A DNA stretch of 64,000 bases from Alphaproteobacteria bacterium (GTDB lineage: Bacteria > Pseudomonadota > Alphaproteobacteria > JANSWW01). Location of the stretch: assembly GCA_024743275.1 (NCBI GenBank), contig JANSWW010000006.1, positions 186,001-250,000 on the forward strand, written 5' to 3'. Positions within the stretch are counted from its first letter, which is position 1, and the number at the start of each line of letters is the position of its first letter. Positions 32,750 to 42,556 of the stretch are shown piece by piece. The notes below the pieces were generated by a model, which was not told the DNA's origin, did no database searches, and was given only the letters and a program-made list of their open reading frames with translations. The translations under genes were made by a program, and so were the position numbers.

Positions 32750-33844
32750 ATGGCCGACACGCCCCTCAAAGCCAAGCTGATCGAGCGGATTCGCAAAAGC
32801 GGACCGATCACCATCGCCGACTATATGGCGGTCTGCCTCGCCGACCCGGAGCATGGATACTACACGACCCGCGACCCGTTCGGTCGCGCCGGCGATTTCA
32901 CAACCGCCCCGGAAATCAGCCAGATGTTCGGCGAAATGCTGGGGCTTTGGGCGGCCGTCATATGGCAGCAAATGGGCTGTCCGGAGCGCATCGCCCTGGT
33001 CGAGATCGGCCCTGGGCGCGGCACCTTGATGGCGGACGCCCTGCGCGCGGCGAGCCAGGTCCCGCTGTTCCGCCAGGCGATCCAGGTGCATCTGGTGGAG
33101 ACGAGCCCGGTGCTGCGCCGCAAGCAGGCCGAGGCCGTCGGTTCAGCGTCCCCGCGCTGGCACAACAGGCTCGACAGCGTCCCGGACGGCCCGGCGATCA
33201 TCATCGCCAACGAGTTCATCGACGCCCTGCCGATCCGCCAACTGATCCGCTCGGTCGACGGCTGGCGGGAACGGCTGGTGACGGTCGACGAGGAGACCGG
33301 CGACCTCGCCTATGGCGCCACCCCCTCGCCCGCTCTCGCCGAGGCGCTGGTCTACCCGCCCCTGCGGCGTCACGCCAAGGCCGGGGACATCGCAGAGATC
33401 TGCCCCGCCGGCCTGACGGTCGCCAAAGACCTGGGCCGCCGTGCCCAACAGGACGGATCGGTTGCGCTGCTGATCGACTACGGTCATCCGGTCACGGCCA
33501 TCGGCGATACGCTGCAAGCGCTGGGCGGTCATCGTCCGGTTCATCCCTTGGCGGCCCCGGGCGAGACCGATCTGACAGCCCATGTCGATTTCGACGCGCT
33601 CGGCCGGGCAGCAAGGGAGAGCGGAGCGGCGGTGCATGGCCCCAAGACCCAGGGCGCCTTCCTCACCGATCTCGGGATCGAGGCCCGCGCGGCGGTCCTG
33701 GCCCGCAACGCCGAAGACCCGGACAGTATCGCAAAAGACTTGAAACGGCTGGTCGACCCGGACCAAATGGGTAGGCTTTTTTCCGCCATGGCGATCGCAC
33801 CGGCGTCCGGCGCGCTGCCGCCTGGATTCGAAACGAGGGGATAG
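32750..33844 (+). CDS. SAM-dependent methyltransferase of the MidA/NDUFAF7 family
   Basis: 364 residues. Motifs: GPITIADYMAVCLADPEHGYYTTRDPFGRAGDFTTAPEISQMFGEM at the start, LVEIGPGRGTLMADALRA for SAM binding, IIIANEFIDALPIRQ, and VALLIDYGH. This is the DUF185/MidA family; the mitochondrial member methylates an arginine of a complex I subunit. Its position between lgt and pgeF is typical in alphaproteobacteria. Confidence 0.92.
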   Translation: MADTPLKAKLIERIRKSGPITIADYMAVCLADPEHGYYTTRDPFGRAGDFTTAPEISQMFGEMLGLWAAVIWQQMGCPERIALVEIGPGRGTLMADALRAASQVPLFRQAIQVHLVETSPVLRRKQAEAVGSASPRWHNRLDSVPDGPAIIIANEFIDALPIRQLIRSVDGWRERLVTVDEETGDLAYGATPSPALAEALVYPPLRRHAKAGDIAEICPAGLTVAKDLGRRAQQDGSVALLIDYGHPVTAIGDTLQALGGHRPVHPLAAPGETDLTAHVDFDALGRAARESGAAVHGPKTQGAFLTDLGIEARAAVLARNAEDPDSIAKDLKRLVDPDQMGRLFSAMAIAPASGALPPGFETRG

Positions 33845-33849
33845 GCCGC

Positions 33850-34617
33850 ATGATCCAAATCGACGCTCTGGGGGAAGGCCGCATCCGGCACGCCTTCTAC
33901 ACCCGCCGGGGCGGTGTCAGCGGCGGCATCTATAACTCCCTCAATTGCGGCATCGGTTCCCGGGACGATCCGGACAAGGTCCGCTCGAACCGGGCCCGGA
34001 CGCTGGCCGCGTTGGACCTGCCGCCGGACGCCCTCGCCACCTGCCGGCAGATCCATTCGGCGACCTGCGTGACGGTCACCGGCCCCGTCGCCGACGCGGA
34101 CCGGACCGAGGCAGACGCCCTGGTGACGAACACCCCGGGGGTCGCACTCGGCGTCCTCACCGCGGATTGCGCGCCGGTGCTGCTGGTCGACCCCGGCGCG
34201 GGAGTGATCGGCGCCGCCCATGCGGGCTGGAAGGGGGCCCTCACCGGCATCATTGACGCCGCCATCGACGCGATGACCGATCTCGGCGCCACCCCCGGGA
34301 ATATCCAGGCGGCGATCGGCCCGGCGATCGGCCCGGCCTCCTATGAGGTCGGCCCCGAATTCCCCGGCCGCTTCATCGACATGGACCCTGAGAACGCCCG
34401 CTTCTTCACTTCCGCGGGCCCCTCGGGCAAGAGGCTGTTCGACCTGCCGGGCTTCGTCGCGAAGGCGCTGAGGGAGGCCGGCGTCGCCGACGTCTTCCCC
34501 TCGCCCCACGACACCTATCGCGAGGAGGCGGAGTTCTTCAGCTATCGCCGCGCGACCCACCGCCGGGAGCCGGATTACGGCCGTTCGCTCTCTCTCATCA
34601 CCCTCGATCCCGTCTAG
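33850..34617 (+). CDS. pgeF: Peptidoglycan editing factor (YfiH/laccase-domain family)
   Basis: 255 residues with the Cu-oxidase_4 / PgeF fold: TRRGGVSGGIYNSLNCGIGSRDD, CRQIHSATCVTV (His), LTADCAPVLLVDP (Cys) and GAAHAGWKGALTG (His), which are the three metal/catalytic ligands of the family. PgeF removes misincorporated residues from muropeptide precursors; older literature calls it polyphenol oxidase. It begins 5 bp after the methyltransferase gene. Confidence 0.93.
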   Translation: MIQIDALGEGRIRHAFYTRRGGVSGGIYNSLNCGIGSRDDPDKVRSNRARTLAALDLPPDALATCRQIHSATCVTVTGPVADADRTEADALVTNTPGVALGVLTADCAPVLLVDPGAGVIGAAHAGWKGALTGIIDAAIDAMTDLGATPGNIQAAIGPAIGPASYEVGPEFPGRFIDMDPENARFFTSAGPSGKRLFDLPGFVAKALREAGVADVFPSPHDTYREEAEFFSYRRATHRREPDYGRSLSLITLDPV

Positions 34618-34627
34618 GAAACACTCG

Positions 34628-35779
34628 ATGCATATTCATTTCAGCGAGGAGGAACTCGCCGCGCGCCGGGCCGCCACGATCAAGAAGATGGAGGAGGCCC
34701 AGCTCAAGGCGATGCTGATCTTCCGGCAGGAGACGATGTTCTACCTGACCGGATACGACACCTTCGGCTATGTCTTCTTCCAGTGCCTGATTCTCGGCGA
34801 AGACGGGCGCATGACGCTGCTGACCCGCTCCGCCGATCTGCGCCAGGCCCAACACACCTCGGTCATCAAGGATATCCGGGTGTGGAAGGACCAGGAGGGC
34901 GCCTTCCCGCATATGCTCCTGCCGGACATCCTCGACGAATACGGCGCGCGGGGCAAACGCATCGGCATCGAGTGGGAAGCCTATGGCATGACCGGCAAGA
35001 GCGCCCTCAACCTCGGCATGGCGCTCGATAGCTACGGAACCCTCACCGACGCGTCGAATCTCGTCTCGGAACTGAGACTGGTGAAGAGCCCGGCGGAGAT
35101 CGCCTATGTCCGCAAAGCCGCGGAACTGGGCGACGCGGCCCTGGACGCGGCGGCCGACCTCGCCGCCCCGGGGGTCAACGAGGGCAGCATCCTCGCCGCC
35201 ATGCAGGGCGCGGTCTTCGAGGGCGGAGGCGATTATCCGGGCAACGAGTTCATCATCGGCTCCGGCCAGGGGGCCCTCCTTTGCCGCTATTTCACCGGCC
35301 GGCGGACCCTGGACCAGAACGATCAGTTGACCCTGGAATGGGCCGGAGTCTATCGCCGCTACCACGCCGCCCTGATGCGAACCTTCGTCTTCGGCGACAT
35401 GCCCCAGGTGCAGTTGGACATGTACAAGGCGGCCCACGAGGCCCTGCTCGCCTGCCAGGAGGCCCTTAAGCCCGGCGACCCGATCTCGACCGTGTTCGAC
35501 GCCCATGCGAGAACCCTCGACGCCCATGGCTTCCAGGAGCACCGATTGAACGCCTGCGGCTATTCGCTGGGGACCACGTTCGCGCCCAATTGGATGGATT
35601 GGCCGATGTTCTACGAAGGCAACCCGGTGATCGCCCGCCCCAACATGGTCTTCTTCATGCATATGATCTTGATGAACAGCGAGGCCGGTGTCGCCATGAC
35701 CCTGGGCGAGACCGTGCTGGTCACCGAGACGGGCTGTGAACGGCTCTCGAAGGCGAGCCTCGACCTGGTCCACAAATAG
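34628..35779 (+). CDS. M24 / creatinase-fold protein lacking metal ligands
   Basis: 383 residues with the creatinase N-terminal domain (MLIFRQETMFYLTGYDTFGYVFFQC) and the pita-bread domain (VKSPAEIAYVRKAAELG...). In place of the D-x(10)-D metal motif it has LEWAGVYRRYHAALMRT; glutamates near the C-terminus remain (RPNMVFFMHM, LGETVLVTETG). So it is probably not a metal aminopeptidase; creatinase-type amidinohydrolysis or another hydrolysis is possible. It follows pgeF by 10 bp and is likely in that operon. It is a distant paralogue of the protein at 10448. Confidence 0.75.
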   Translation: MHIHFSEEELAARRAATIKKMEEAQLKAMLIFRQETMFYLTGYDTFGYVFFQCLILGEDGRMTLLTRSADLRQAQHTSVIKDIRVWKDQEGAFPHMLLPDILDEYGARGKRIGIEWEAYGMTGKSALNLGMALDSYGTLTDASNLVSELRLVKSPAEIAYVRKAAELGDAALDAAADLAAPGVNEGSILAAMQGAVFEGGGDYPGNEFIIGSGQGALLCRYFTGRRTLDQNDQLTLEWAGVYRRYHAALMRTFVFGDMPQVQLDMYKAAHEALLACQEALKPGDPISTVFDAHARTLDAHGFQEHRLNACGYSLGTTFAPNWMDWPMFYEGNPVIARPNMVFFMHMILMNSEAGVAMTLGETVLVTETGCERLSKASLDLVHK

Positions 35780-35786
35780 GAAACCC

Positions 35787-35855
35787 ATGCCGCATTTGAT
35801 TATCTTCACCATGGTGCTGATGCTCGGCCTGATGGTGAGCTGTGTCGTCATCTAG
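35787..35855 (+). CDS. Very short hydrophobic ORF (22 aa), possible lipoprotein-like or leader peptide
   Basis: [22 protein letters not shown] with a TAGGAAA site seven bases upstream. The hydrophobic core and LMVSC look like a lipobox, but nothing would be left after the cysteine. It begins 7 bp after the M24 gene and its stop lies 14 bases inside the next gene's GTG start, so it could couple translation of that gene. Low confidence as a functional protein. Confidence 0.35.
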   Translation: MPHLIIFTMVLMLGLMVSCVVI

Positions 35856-36723
35856 GGCGTTGTGGAGGGCATTGGTGGCCGCGACCGTCATGACGGCCGT
35901 CGTGGGCTGCGGTGCGCCTTTGCCCGTCTTTGAACGAGGTTCGGTCACCCCGGCGGTCGATGCCCTGGTGCAGACCGCCGGCGAAGGCGTACGGGTCGAG
36001 GTGCCCAGCGGGCTCTCGGACCGGGCCGCCACCGCGCTTGCCGAGGATGTCGCGGAGGCCTTGCGGGGCCGGGGCGTGCCGGCGGCGGTCGCGGCGGGCA
36101 ATCGGCTCTCCAGCCGGCTCGCGGCCAAGGGCCGGGAGACGGGCGACGGCCCCGACGTCATCGTCGACCTGATCTGGACGCTCACGGACGCGCGCGGCGA
36201 GGCGATCGCCAGCCGGACCGACGCCTGGCGGGTGCCCGCAAGGGAATGGCGGGAAGACGGGGACAGCCTGATCGCCGGCATCGCGGCCGAGACCGCCAAA
36301 ACATTCGCCGACAGAATCGTCGGCACCGACGAGGCGCGGCCCCTCGTCGTCGGGCTCGGCCCGGTCGACGGTGTCGAGCAGGCCGGGGAAACAGCCCTGT
36401 TGATGGCCCTCCGCCGGGGACTGCTGGCCCAATCCATCGCCGTGTCCGTCGATCCGGCCGAGATCACCGCCCAGGTCACCGGGGAGATCGACGTTATCCC
36501 GATCGATCAGACCCGGGAACTGGTCCGGATCGATTGGATCGTCAGCACCGCGGACGGCCGGGAACTCGGCCGTCTCGGCCAGGAAACCCCAGTGAAACCG
36601 GGCGTGCTGGAAGCGAATTGGAGCGAATCGGCCTATTTCATCGCCCAGGGGGTGCTCCCGGACCTCATAGGTGTCATTCGCAAAAGCAACCCCCGCTCAG
36701 TTTACACCGGCGCGGGCGATTGA
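35842..36723 (+). CDS. Uncharacterised lipoprotein
   Basis: 293 residues. GTG start; signal peptide [23 protein letters not shown] with lipobox VVGC. The mature protein has two alpha/beta halves ([63 protein letters not shown]) with strands such as [18 protein letters not shown], which suggest a repeated periplasmic binding domain. No known family recognised. Its gene begins inside the small ORF upstream and ends 82 bp before prs. Confidence 0.7.
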   Translation: MSSSRALWRALVAATVMTAVVGCGAPLPVFERGSVTPAVDALVQTAGEGVRVEVPSGLSDRAATALAEDVAEALRGRGVPAAVAAGNRLSSRLAAKGRETGDGPDVIVDLIWTLTDARGEAIASRTDAWRVPAREWREDGDSLIAGIAAETAKTFADRIVGTDEARPLVVGLGPVDGVEQAGETALLMALRRGLLAQSIAVSVDPAEITAQVTGEIDVIPIDQTRELVRIDWIVSTADGRELGRLGQETPVKPGVLEANWSESAYFIAQGVLPDLIGVIRKSNPRSVYTGAGD

Positions 36724-36805
36724 TAGGTTCCGGCGGCTTTTCGGAGGGGGCGCGGCCCCGCGGCCCTCTCACGTCCGGTTTCGGACCCTCTTTTGGTGGC
36801 GATGC

Positions 36806-37741
36806 ATGAAAATTCTGACTGGCAACAGTAACCGGGCGCTCTCCGAAGCGGTCTGCGCCTATCTCAAACTCCCCTTGGTCAAAGCGAGTGTGAAACGGTT
36901 CTCGGACATGGAAGTGTTCGTCGAGATCCAGGAGAACATTCGCGGCGAGGACGTCTTCGTTGTCCAGTCGACCAGCTATCCGGCGAACGACCATTTAATG
37001 GAGCTGCTGGTCGCGATCGACGCCCTGAAACGGGCCTCGGCGCGCCGCATCACCGCGGTCATCCCCTATTTCGGCTATGCCCGGCAGGATCGGAAGTCGG
37101 GTCCGCGGACGCCGATCTCGGCCAAGCTGGTCGCCAATCTGATCACCACCGCGGGGGCCGACCGGGTGCTGACCATCGACCTGCACGCCGGCCAGATCCA
37201 AGGCTTCTTCGACATTCCGACGGACAACCTGTTCGCCGCCCCGGTCTTCGCCCGCGATATCGAGGAGCGCTACGGTAAGAAGGACAAGCTGGTCGCCGTC
37301 TCCCCGGATGTCGGCGGCGTGGTCCGGGCACGGGCCATCGCCAAACGGCTCGGCGCCGATCTCGCCATCATCGACAAGCGCCGCGAACGGGCCGGCATGT
37401 CGGAAGTCATGAATGTGATCGGTGAGGTCGACGGCCGCCCCTGCATCCTGATCGACGATATCGTCGATTCCGGCGGCACGCTCTGCAACGCCTCCGACGC
37501 ACTGCTGGAAAAGGGCGCGACCGCGGTCGACGCCTATGTGACCCATGGCGTGCTGTCCGGCGGCGCGGTCGCCCGCATCACCTCCTCCTCGCTGCGCTCG
37601 CTCGTAATCACAGACTCGATCCAGGCGACCGAGGCGGTGCGCGTCGCCCCGAACATCCGGCAGCTCTCCATCGCCGAACTGATGGGCAAGGCGATCCAGA
37701 GCATCTCCGAGGAGCGCTCGGTCTCGAGCCTGTTCAACTGA
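36806..37741 (+). CDS. prs: Ribose-phosphate pyrophosphokinase
   Basis: 311 residues. Prs makes PRPP for purine, pyrimidine, histidine and tryptophan synthesis. Conserved regions: [48 protein letters not shown] (ATP flexible loop), [13 protein letters not shown] and the PRPP-binding loop [16 protein letters not shown] 36806 gives MKILTGNSN, the usual start; the frame continues upstream only by chance. Upstream 82 bp holds GC-rich stem-loops without a T-run. Confidence 0.97.
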   Translation: MKILTGNSNRALSEAVCAYLKLPLVKASVKRFSDMEVFVEIQENIRGEDVFVVQSTSYPANDHLMELLVAIDALKRASARRITAVIPYFGYARQDRKSGPRTPISAKLVANLITTAGADRVLTIDLHAGQIQGFFDIPTDNLFAAPVFARDIEERYGKKDKLVAVSPDVGGVVRARAIAKRLGADLAIIDKRRERAGMSEVMNVIGEVDGRPCILIDDIVDSGGTLCNASDALLEKGATAVDAYVTHGVLSGGAVARITSSSLRSLVITDSIQATEAVRVAPNIRQLSIAELMGKAIQSISEERSVSSLFN

Positions 37742-37900
37742 CCTGGCCCAAACCCGCGGAATAGCGGGCGCGGTCTGCGCAAATCGGCGGTGGTGTTTTC
37801 CCCCGGTTTGGTGTAAGCACCCGGACTTCGCACGGAAGCGGCACCCCTGGAGGCCGATCCGTGGAGGATATCTTTTGTCTTATGACCAAGGGAGCCAACG

Positions 37901-38548
37901 ATGGCCGAATTCGAAACCATTTCCGCGGAAATCCGCGAACGGGCCGGTAAGGGGGCCGCCCGCGCCGCACGTCGTGCAGGCCGGGTGCCAGCCGTGATCT
38001 ATGGGGACAACAAGGACCCCGTGATCGTGACCGTCGATCGCCGTGATGTCATCAAGCAGCTGCAGCGCGGCGGCATTCAGACCCGTCTCTTCGACGTGAA
38101 GACCGATCAGGGCACGCACCGGACGCTGATCCGCGACGTGCACTTCGACCCGGTGACCGACCAGCCGATCCACATGGACTTCCTGCGCGTGACCCGCCGC
38201 ACGGTGCTCAATGTGGAAGTGCCCGTGACCTTCCTGAACGAAGACAAGTGTGAGGGCCTCACCCAGGGCGGCATGCTCCAGATCGTCCGGAACACGGTCG
38301 AGTTGACCTGCCCGGCGGTCGACATTCCGGATCACCTGGAAATCGATCTGACGCCGTTCAATCTCGGCGACAGCATCCATTTCAGCGCGGTGAGCAATGT
38401 TCCGGAGGGCATCACCGCGGTGATCGACGACCGCGACTTCACCATCGCCACCATCATCGCGCCGCGCGGGCTGTTGTCCGCCGCCAGCGAAGAAGAAGGC
38501 GAAACGGAAGGCGGGGAAGCCGCTGCCGACGAGGGCGGCGAGTCCTAA
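37901..38548 (+). CDS. rplY: 50S ribosomal protein L25, long CTC/TL5 form
   Basis: 215 residues: the L25 domain (about 1-95; RERAGKGAARAARRAGRVPAVIYGDNKDPVIVTVDRRD) and the TL5/Ctc C-terminal beta domain (about 100-190), ending in an acidic EEEGETEGGEAAADEGG tail. It binds 5S rRNA. AGGGAGC lies before the ATG. The 159-bp leader after prs has no recognised regulatory RNA. Confidence 0.95.
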   Translation: MAEFETISAEIRERAGKGAARAARRAGRVPAVIYGDNKDPVIVTVDRRDVIKQLQRGGIQTRLFDVKTDQGTHRTLIRDVHFDPVTDQPIHMDFLRVTRRTVLNVEVPVTFLNEDKCEGLTQGGMLQIVRNTVELTCPAVDIPDHLEIDLTPFNLGDSIHFSAVSNVPEGITAVIDDRDFTIATIIAPRGLLSAASEEEGETEGGEAAADEGGES

Positions 38549-38552
38549 TCGC

Positions 38553-38576
38553 CCCCAACCGTTCCTTTGGGGTTTT
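38553..38576 (+). terminator. Weak intrinsic terminator between rplY and pth
   Basis: CCCCAA (38553-38558) pairs with TTGGGG (38567-38572), loop of eight, followed by TTTT (38573-38576). The short T-run suggests partial termination with read-through to pth, 20 bp downstream. Confidence 0.55.
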
Positions 38577-38595
38577 CGGATAAAGGAGACGCAGC

Positions 38596-39297
38596 ATGCT
38601 GATCCTGGCCGGCCTCGGCAATCCGGGCCCCAAATATGCCGGACACCGGCATAATATCGGCTTTATGGCGGCTGACGAAATCGCCCGCCGCCATAACCTT
38701 TCCCCCTGGCGCAAACGGTTCCAGGCCGAAGCCGCCGAGGGACAGATCGCGGGCCTCAAGGTCCTCGTTCTCAAGCCCCAGACCTATATGAACGAGAGCG
38801 GCAAGTCGGTCGCCGAGGCGGCCCGCTTCTACAAGGTGCCGCTGAAGGATGTGTTCGTCCTCTATGACGAGCTCGACCTCAAGCCCGGCAAGGTTCGGGT
38901 GAAATGGGGCGGCGGCAATGGCGGGCACAACGGCATCCGGTCCATCGAGGCCCATCTCGGCAAGGACTTCGCCCGGGTAAGGCTCGGCATCGGCCATCCC
39001 GGCGACAAGGAGAAGGTTCTGGGCCATGTGCTCGGCGACTTCTCCAAGACGGACGGAAAATGGTTGCCGCTGCTGCTGGACGCGGTCGCCGACCATGCGG
39101 GCGACCTGATCTCCGGCGAAGGGAACCGCTTCATGACGGCGGTGACCAACGCGGTCTTCCCACCTGCCCCGAAAGCCCCTAAAGCGCCCAAACCGGCACC
39201 GAAGGCCGAACCGCATTTCTCGACGGAGAAACCGACATCGGACGGCGACGGCACCGACGAGTCGCCTTTCGCGATCCTGCGAAAGCTCAAGGACTGA
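38596..39297 (+). CDS. pth: Peptidyl-tRNA hydrolase
   Basis: 233 residues. Pth frees tRNA from stalled peptidyl-tRNA. Conserved: [20 protein letters not shown] with the catalytic histidine, [42 protein letters not shown] with the catalytic aspartate and substrate asparagine. The family core ends near residue 190; a P/K/A-rich tail ([16 protein letters not shown]) of about 40 residues is an extra, common in alphaproteobacteria. AAAGGAGAC precedes the start. Confidence 0.96.
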   Translation: MLILAGLGNPGPKYAGHRHNIGFMAADEIARRHNLSPWRKRFQAEAAEGQIAGLKVLVLKPQTYMNESGKSVAEAARFYKVPLKDVFVLYDELDLKPGKVRVKWGGGNGGHNGIRSIEAHLGKDFARVRLGIGHPGDKEKVLGHVLGDFSKTDGKWLPLLLDAVADHAGDLISGEGNRFMTAVTNAVFPPAPKAPKAPKPAPKAEPHFSTEKPTSDGDGTDESPFAILRKLKD

Positions 39298-39457
39298 GGC
39301 CAGTCCTCCGTCTTATCTCCCGCTCCCGACTTCCTCGAAATCCGAAAGCGCGCGACGATTCCGGCCGCTCCCCTGTTGAACGGGCGGGCATGTAGTGCAA
39401 TCGTTAACGATCACAGGGAAGCAAATGGGATAAATTCCTCAACAGGGAGACGATAAG

Positions 39458-41110
39458 ATGGTCAAGAAAAGCAGAGGTGACATCGAGTATAGCGATTTGT
39501 CATGGGCCGAGCAGTCGAGGCTTCGTCATGCTCTATCACATGGCGCCAGCCGCCGCGATGCGATCAAGATGATGACGGCGGCGGGAGTTTCTTTTGCCGC
39601 CGCGGGAACCATTGTGACGAGCGCGAACAAGGTCTTGGCGGCGACTCCGAAGAAAGGCGGCCGGTTGCGGGTCGGTCTCACGGGTGGGGCGACCTCCGAT
39701 GTGTTGGATCCGGGCAAGATTCTGGATCTCTACATGATCCATCTGCAGTTCGGACAACTGCGCAACAATCTCACCGAGGTCGGTCCGGACGGCCAGTTGG
39801 TGCCGGAACTGGCGGAAAGTTGGGAAGGCAGCAAGGACGCCAAGACCTGGACCTTCAAGATCCGCGAAGGGGTCGAGTTCCACAACGGCAAGACCTTGGA
39901 CGCCGACGACGTGGTCGCCAATCTTCATCACCACACCAATGAGAACTCCTCCTCCGCCGCCTCTGGGCTGTTGAGCGGAATCGAGTCCTTCAAGGCGGAC
40001 GGCAAAAGCCATGTGGTCGTCCAACTCAAGGGCGGGGATGCGGACTTCCCCTTCCTTCTGAGCGACTATCACCTCTGCATCGTGCCGACCGACGCCGACG
40101 GCAATGTGGAGTACGAATCGGGGATCGGCACCGGCGGCTACATGTTGGTCGAGCACGAAGCCGGCGTCCGCTCGTTTACCCGCCGCAACCCGAACTACTG
40201 GAAGGAGGGCCGGGCCTTCTTCGACGAGGTCGAGAGCCTGCAGATCGCCGATACCAATGCGCGGATCACCGCGCTGCGGACCGACGAGATCGATTGCATG
40301 GCCAAGGTCGACGTGAAAACCATCGACCTGTTGAAGCGCGTTCCCAATGTGGTGGTCCACTCGGTCACCGGGAACAAGCAGATCACGCTGCCGATGCGGA
40401 CCGACACGCCGCCCTTCGACAACAACGATGTGCGCACGGCGGTCAAATACATCGTCGACCGCAAGCAATGGCTCGACACGATCCTTCGGGGCTATGGCGA
40501 GCTCGGCAACGACAATCCCATCGGCCCGGCCAACATCTACCGCGCCACCGAGGAGGAGCTGCCGCAGCGGGAATACGATCCGGAGAAGGCCAAGTTCCAT
40601 CTCAAGAAGGCCGGGCTCAGCAGTCTGTCGATCCAGTTCCACGCGGCCGAGACCGGCTTCAACGGCGCGGTCGACGCCGCCCAGTTGATGCGGGAGACCG
40701 GCAAGGCGGCCGGCATCGACATAGAGGTCGTCCGCGAACCCAATGACGGCTACTGGTCCGATGTCTGGATGAAGAAACCGTTCGTCGCCTGTTACTGGTC
40801 GGGTCGACCGACCGAGAACATGATGTTCTCCACGGTCTACAAGGACGACGCGGCCTGGAACGACACCTTCTGGCAGCACGAGCGGTTCAACGAGCTGCTG
40901 TTGATGGGCCGGGCGGAGACCGATCCGGCGGTCCGCCGCGAGATCTATGTGGAAATGCAGCAGATCGTCCACACCGATGGCGGGGTCCTGCTGCCGCTCT
41001 TCCCGAGCGACGTCATGGCCTATAGCGACAAGATGGGCGTGCCGGAGCAGGTCGGGAACAATTGGGAGCTCGACGGCGCGAAGAACGCCGAACGGTGGTG
41101 GTTCTCTTAA
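39458..41110 (+). CDS. ABC transporter substrate-binding protein, family 5 (oligopeptide type), Tat-exported
   Basis: 550 residues. The N-terminus has a twin-arginine signal: GASRRDAIKMMTAAGVSFAAAGTIV, cleavage near VLA-ATP, after an unusually long n-region of about 30 residues. The mature protein is a SBP_bac_5 fold (GGRLRVGLTGGATSDVLDPGKILDL, ...LAESWEGSKDAKTWTFKIREGVEFHNGKTLDADDVVANLHHH). No permease or ATPase gene follows; the next gene is on the other strand. So it is an orphan binding protein here and its ligand, peptide or other, is not known. Confidence 0.9.
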   Translation: MVKKSRGDIEYSDLSWAEQSRLRHALSHGASRRDAIKMMTAAGVSFAAAGTIVTSANKVLAATPKKGGRLRVGLTGGATSDVLDPGKILDLYMIHLQFGQLRNNLTEVGPDGQLVPELAESWEGSKDAKTWTFKIREGVEFHNGKTLDADDVVANLHHHTNENSSSAASGLLSGIESFKADGKSHVVVQLKGGDADFPFLLSDYHLCIVPTDADGNVEYESGIGTGGYMLVEHEAGVRSFTRRNPNYWKEGRAFFDEVESLQIADTNARITALRTDEIDCMAKVDVKTIDLLKRVPNVVVHSVTGNKQITLPMRTDTPPFDNNDVRTAVKYIVDRKQWLDTILRGYGELGNDNPIGPANIYRATEEELPQREYDPEKAKFHLKKAGLSSLSIQFHAAETGFNGAVDAAQLMRETGKAAGIDIEVVREPNDGYWSDVWMKKPFVACYWSGRPTENMMFSTVYKDDAAWNDTFWQHERFNELLLMGRAETDPAVRREIYVEMQQIVHTDGGVLLPLFPSDVMAYSDKMGVPEQVGNNWELDGAKNAERWWFS

Positions 41111-41137
41111 CCCCTCCTTTCAATCCTGTCCGAGTGC

Positions 41138-41172
41138 GGCGGCGGAGCGATCCGCCGCCGTTTCTCGTTTTT
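41138..41172 (+). terminator. Intrinsic terminator after the substrate-binding protein gene
   Basis: CGGCGGCGGA (41138-41147) pairs perfectly with TCCGCCGCCG (41152-41161), tetraloop GCGA, then TTTCTCGTTTTT. A strong terminator 27 bp after the stop. Confidence 0.88.
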
Positions 41173-41199
41173 CTTCGCGGAGCGGGCCGGGAAGCGCCC

Positions 41200-42438
41200 T
41201 CAGCGCGCCTTGACGATCGCCTGGTCGACCAGCGCCCGGATCTGGTCCACGCTCGCCGGTCGGGGGTTTGTACCGGCGGCACTGTCCTGGATCGCCTTTT
41301 CCGCGATGCGCTCCGCACAATCCGGCGGCACACCGATCTCGGCCAGGGATTTCGGAATCCCGATCTCGTCGAGAATGCGTTCGACCTCGGCGATGAGGGC
41401 GTCCGCCGACTTGTCCGCCAGCCCCATGGCGTCGGCCATGCGCCGCACCTTTTCCGCCTGCCCCTCTTGCCCTTGCAGGTTGAAGCGCAGCACGACCGGG
41501 AGCACGATCGCATTGGTCAGCCCGTGCTGGGTGTTGTACTCGGCCCCGACCATGTGGGAAATCGCATGGACCAGCCCGAGACCCTTCAGGAAGGCGACAC
41601 CGGCCAGGCACGACCCGGCCAGCATGCCGCCGCGCGCGGCCCGGTTCCCGGGCTCCTCCACGACCGTTGGCAGCCATGTCGCGACCAGGGAAAGGCCCTC
41701 CAACGCAAGGCCGTCGCAAAACGGATGGAAGCCCGGCACCAGATAGGCCTCGATGGCATGGGTCATCGCGTCGGCCCCGGTCCACGCGGTCAGCGGGACC
41801 GGAAGACCGAGAGTCAGGTCGGGATCGAGCAGAGCGAGCGCGGGTTTGAGATCCGGATGCCAGATACAGAATTTCATGCCCTTGGCGACGGCGGTGACCA
41901 TGGCCGTGCTTTCCGTCTCGGCCCCGGTTCCCGCCGTCGTCGGGATTGTGATCAGCTTCGGAAAGGGGGCCGCGACCTCCGGCACCGGCTGTTCGAATTC
42001 GAACGCCCAGAGGTCGACACCATTGGCCGCCGTGAGACAAACGGCCTTCCCGCCGTCCATGGCGCTGCCGCCGCCGATGGCGATGACCGCATCGTGCCCG
42101 CCAGCCCGGAAGAGCGCCCTGCCCGCGCCGATCTCGTCGTCGCGCGGGTTGGGCGAGATGTCGGCGAACAACCCGGAACCGACGCCGGCCTCTGACAAAT
42201 GGTCCCGCAGACGGTCGAGAAAGGGCAGGTCGCGGCTGCCGCGGTCGGTAACGATCAGCGGATTGGCGATCCCCAATCCCCGGCAGCGGGCGCCGATCTC
42301 CGCCAGCCGTCCCGGGCCATAGGCGATATCGACGGGAAAGCTCCAGTCCTGAGGGGCGAGGATTTCCGGGTCGCGATCGGGTTGCGTCATGGGGACCACT
42401 TCGATTGTAGGAGATAGGGCGGAAGAAGCATCCATCAT
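41200..42438 (-). CDS. Iron-containing (group III) alcohol dehydrogenase
   Basis: 412 residues. NAD-binding GGGSAMDGGKAVCL, then the iron-binding D/H/H/H set in TAWTGADAMTHAIEAYLVPGFHP and GLVHAISHMVGAEYNTQHGLTNAIVLP. This family reduces aldehydes or oxidises alcohols such as 1,3-propanediol or butanol; the substrate cannot be read. An AGGAGG site stands three bases before ATG 42438 and six before the second ATG 42435; an ATG at 42390 is a weaker alternative. It is convergent with the binding-protein gene. Confidence 0.88.
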   Translation of the reverse strand: MMDASSALSPTIEVVPMTQPDRDPEILAPQDWSFPVDIAYGPGRLAEIGARCRGLGIANPLIVTDRGSRDLPFLDRLRDHLSEAGVGSGLFADISPNPRDDEIGAGRALFRAGGHDAVIAIGGGSAMDGGKAVCLTAANGVDLWAFEFEQPVPEVAAPFPKLITIPTTAGTGAETESTAMVTAVAKGMKFCIWHPDLKPALALLDPDLTLGLPVPLTAWTGADAMTHAIEAYLVPGFHPFCDGLALEGLSLVATWLPTVVEEPGNRAARGGMLAGSCLAGVAFLKGLGLVHAISHMVGAEYNTQHGLTNAIVLPVVLRFNLQGQEGQAEKVRRMADAMGLADKSADALIAEVERILDEIGIPKSLAEIGVPPDCAERIAEKAIQDSAAGTNPRPASVDQIRALVDQAIVKAR

Positions 42439-42556
42439 CCTCCTCCGGATAAAGCACCCTTGGCAAGCAACCCCGCCCCTTCCCGAAACGGCGTTTTTCG
42501 TCTATCCCCCTCGGCCAACACCTCCCTCCCCCAGATCGCACCAACGAGAGCATTCC

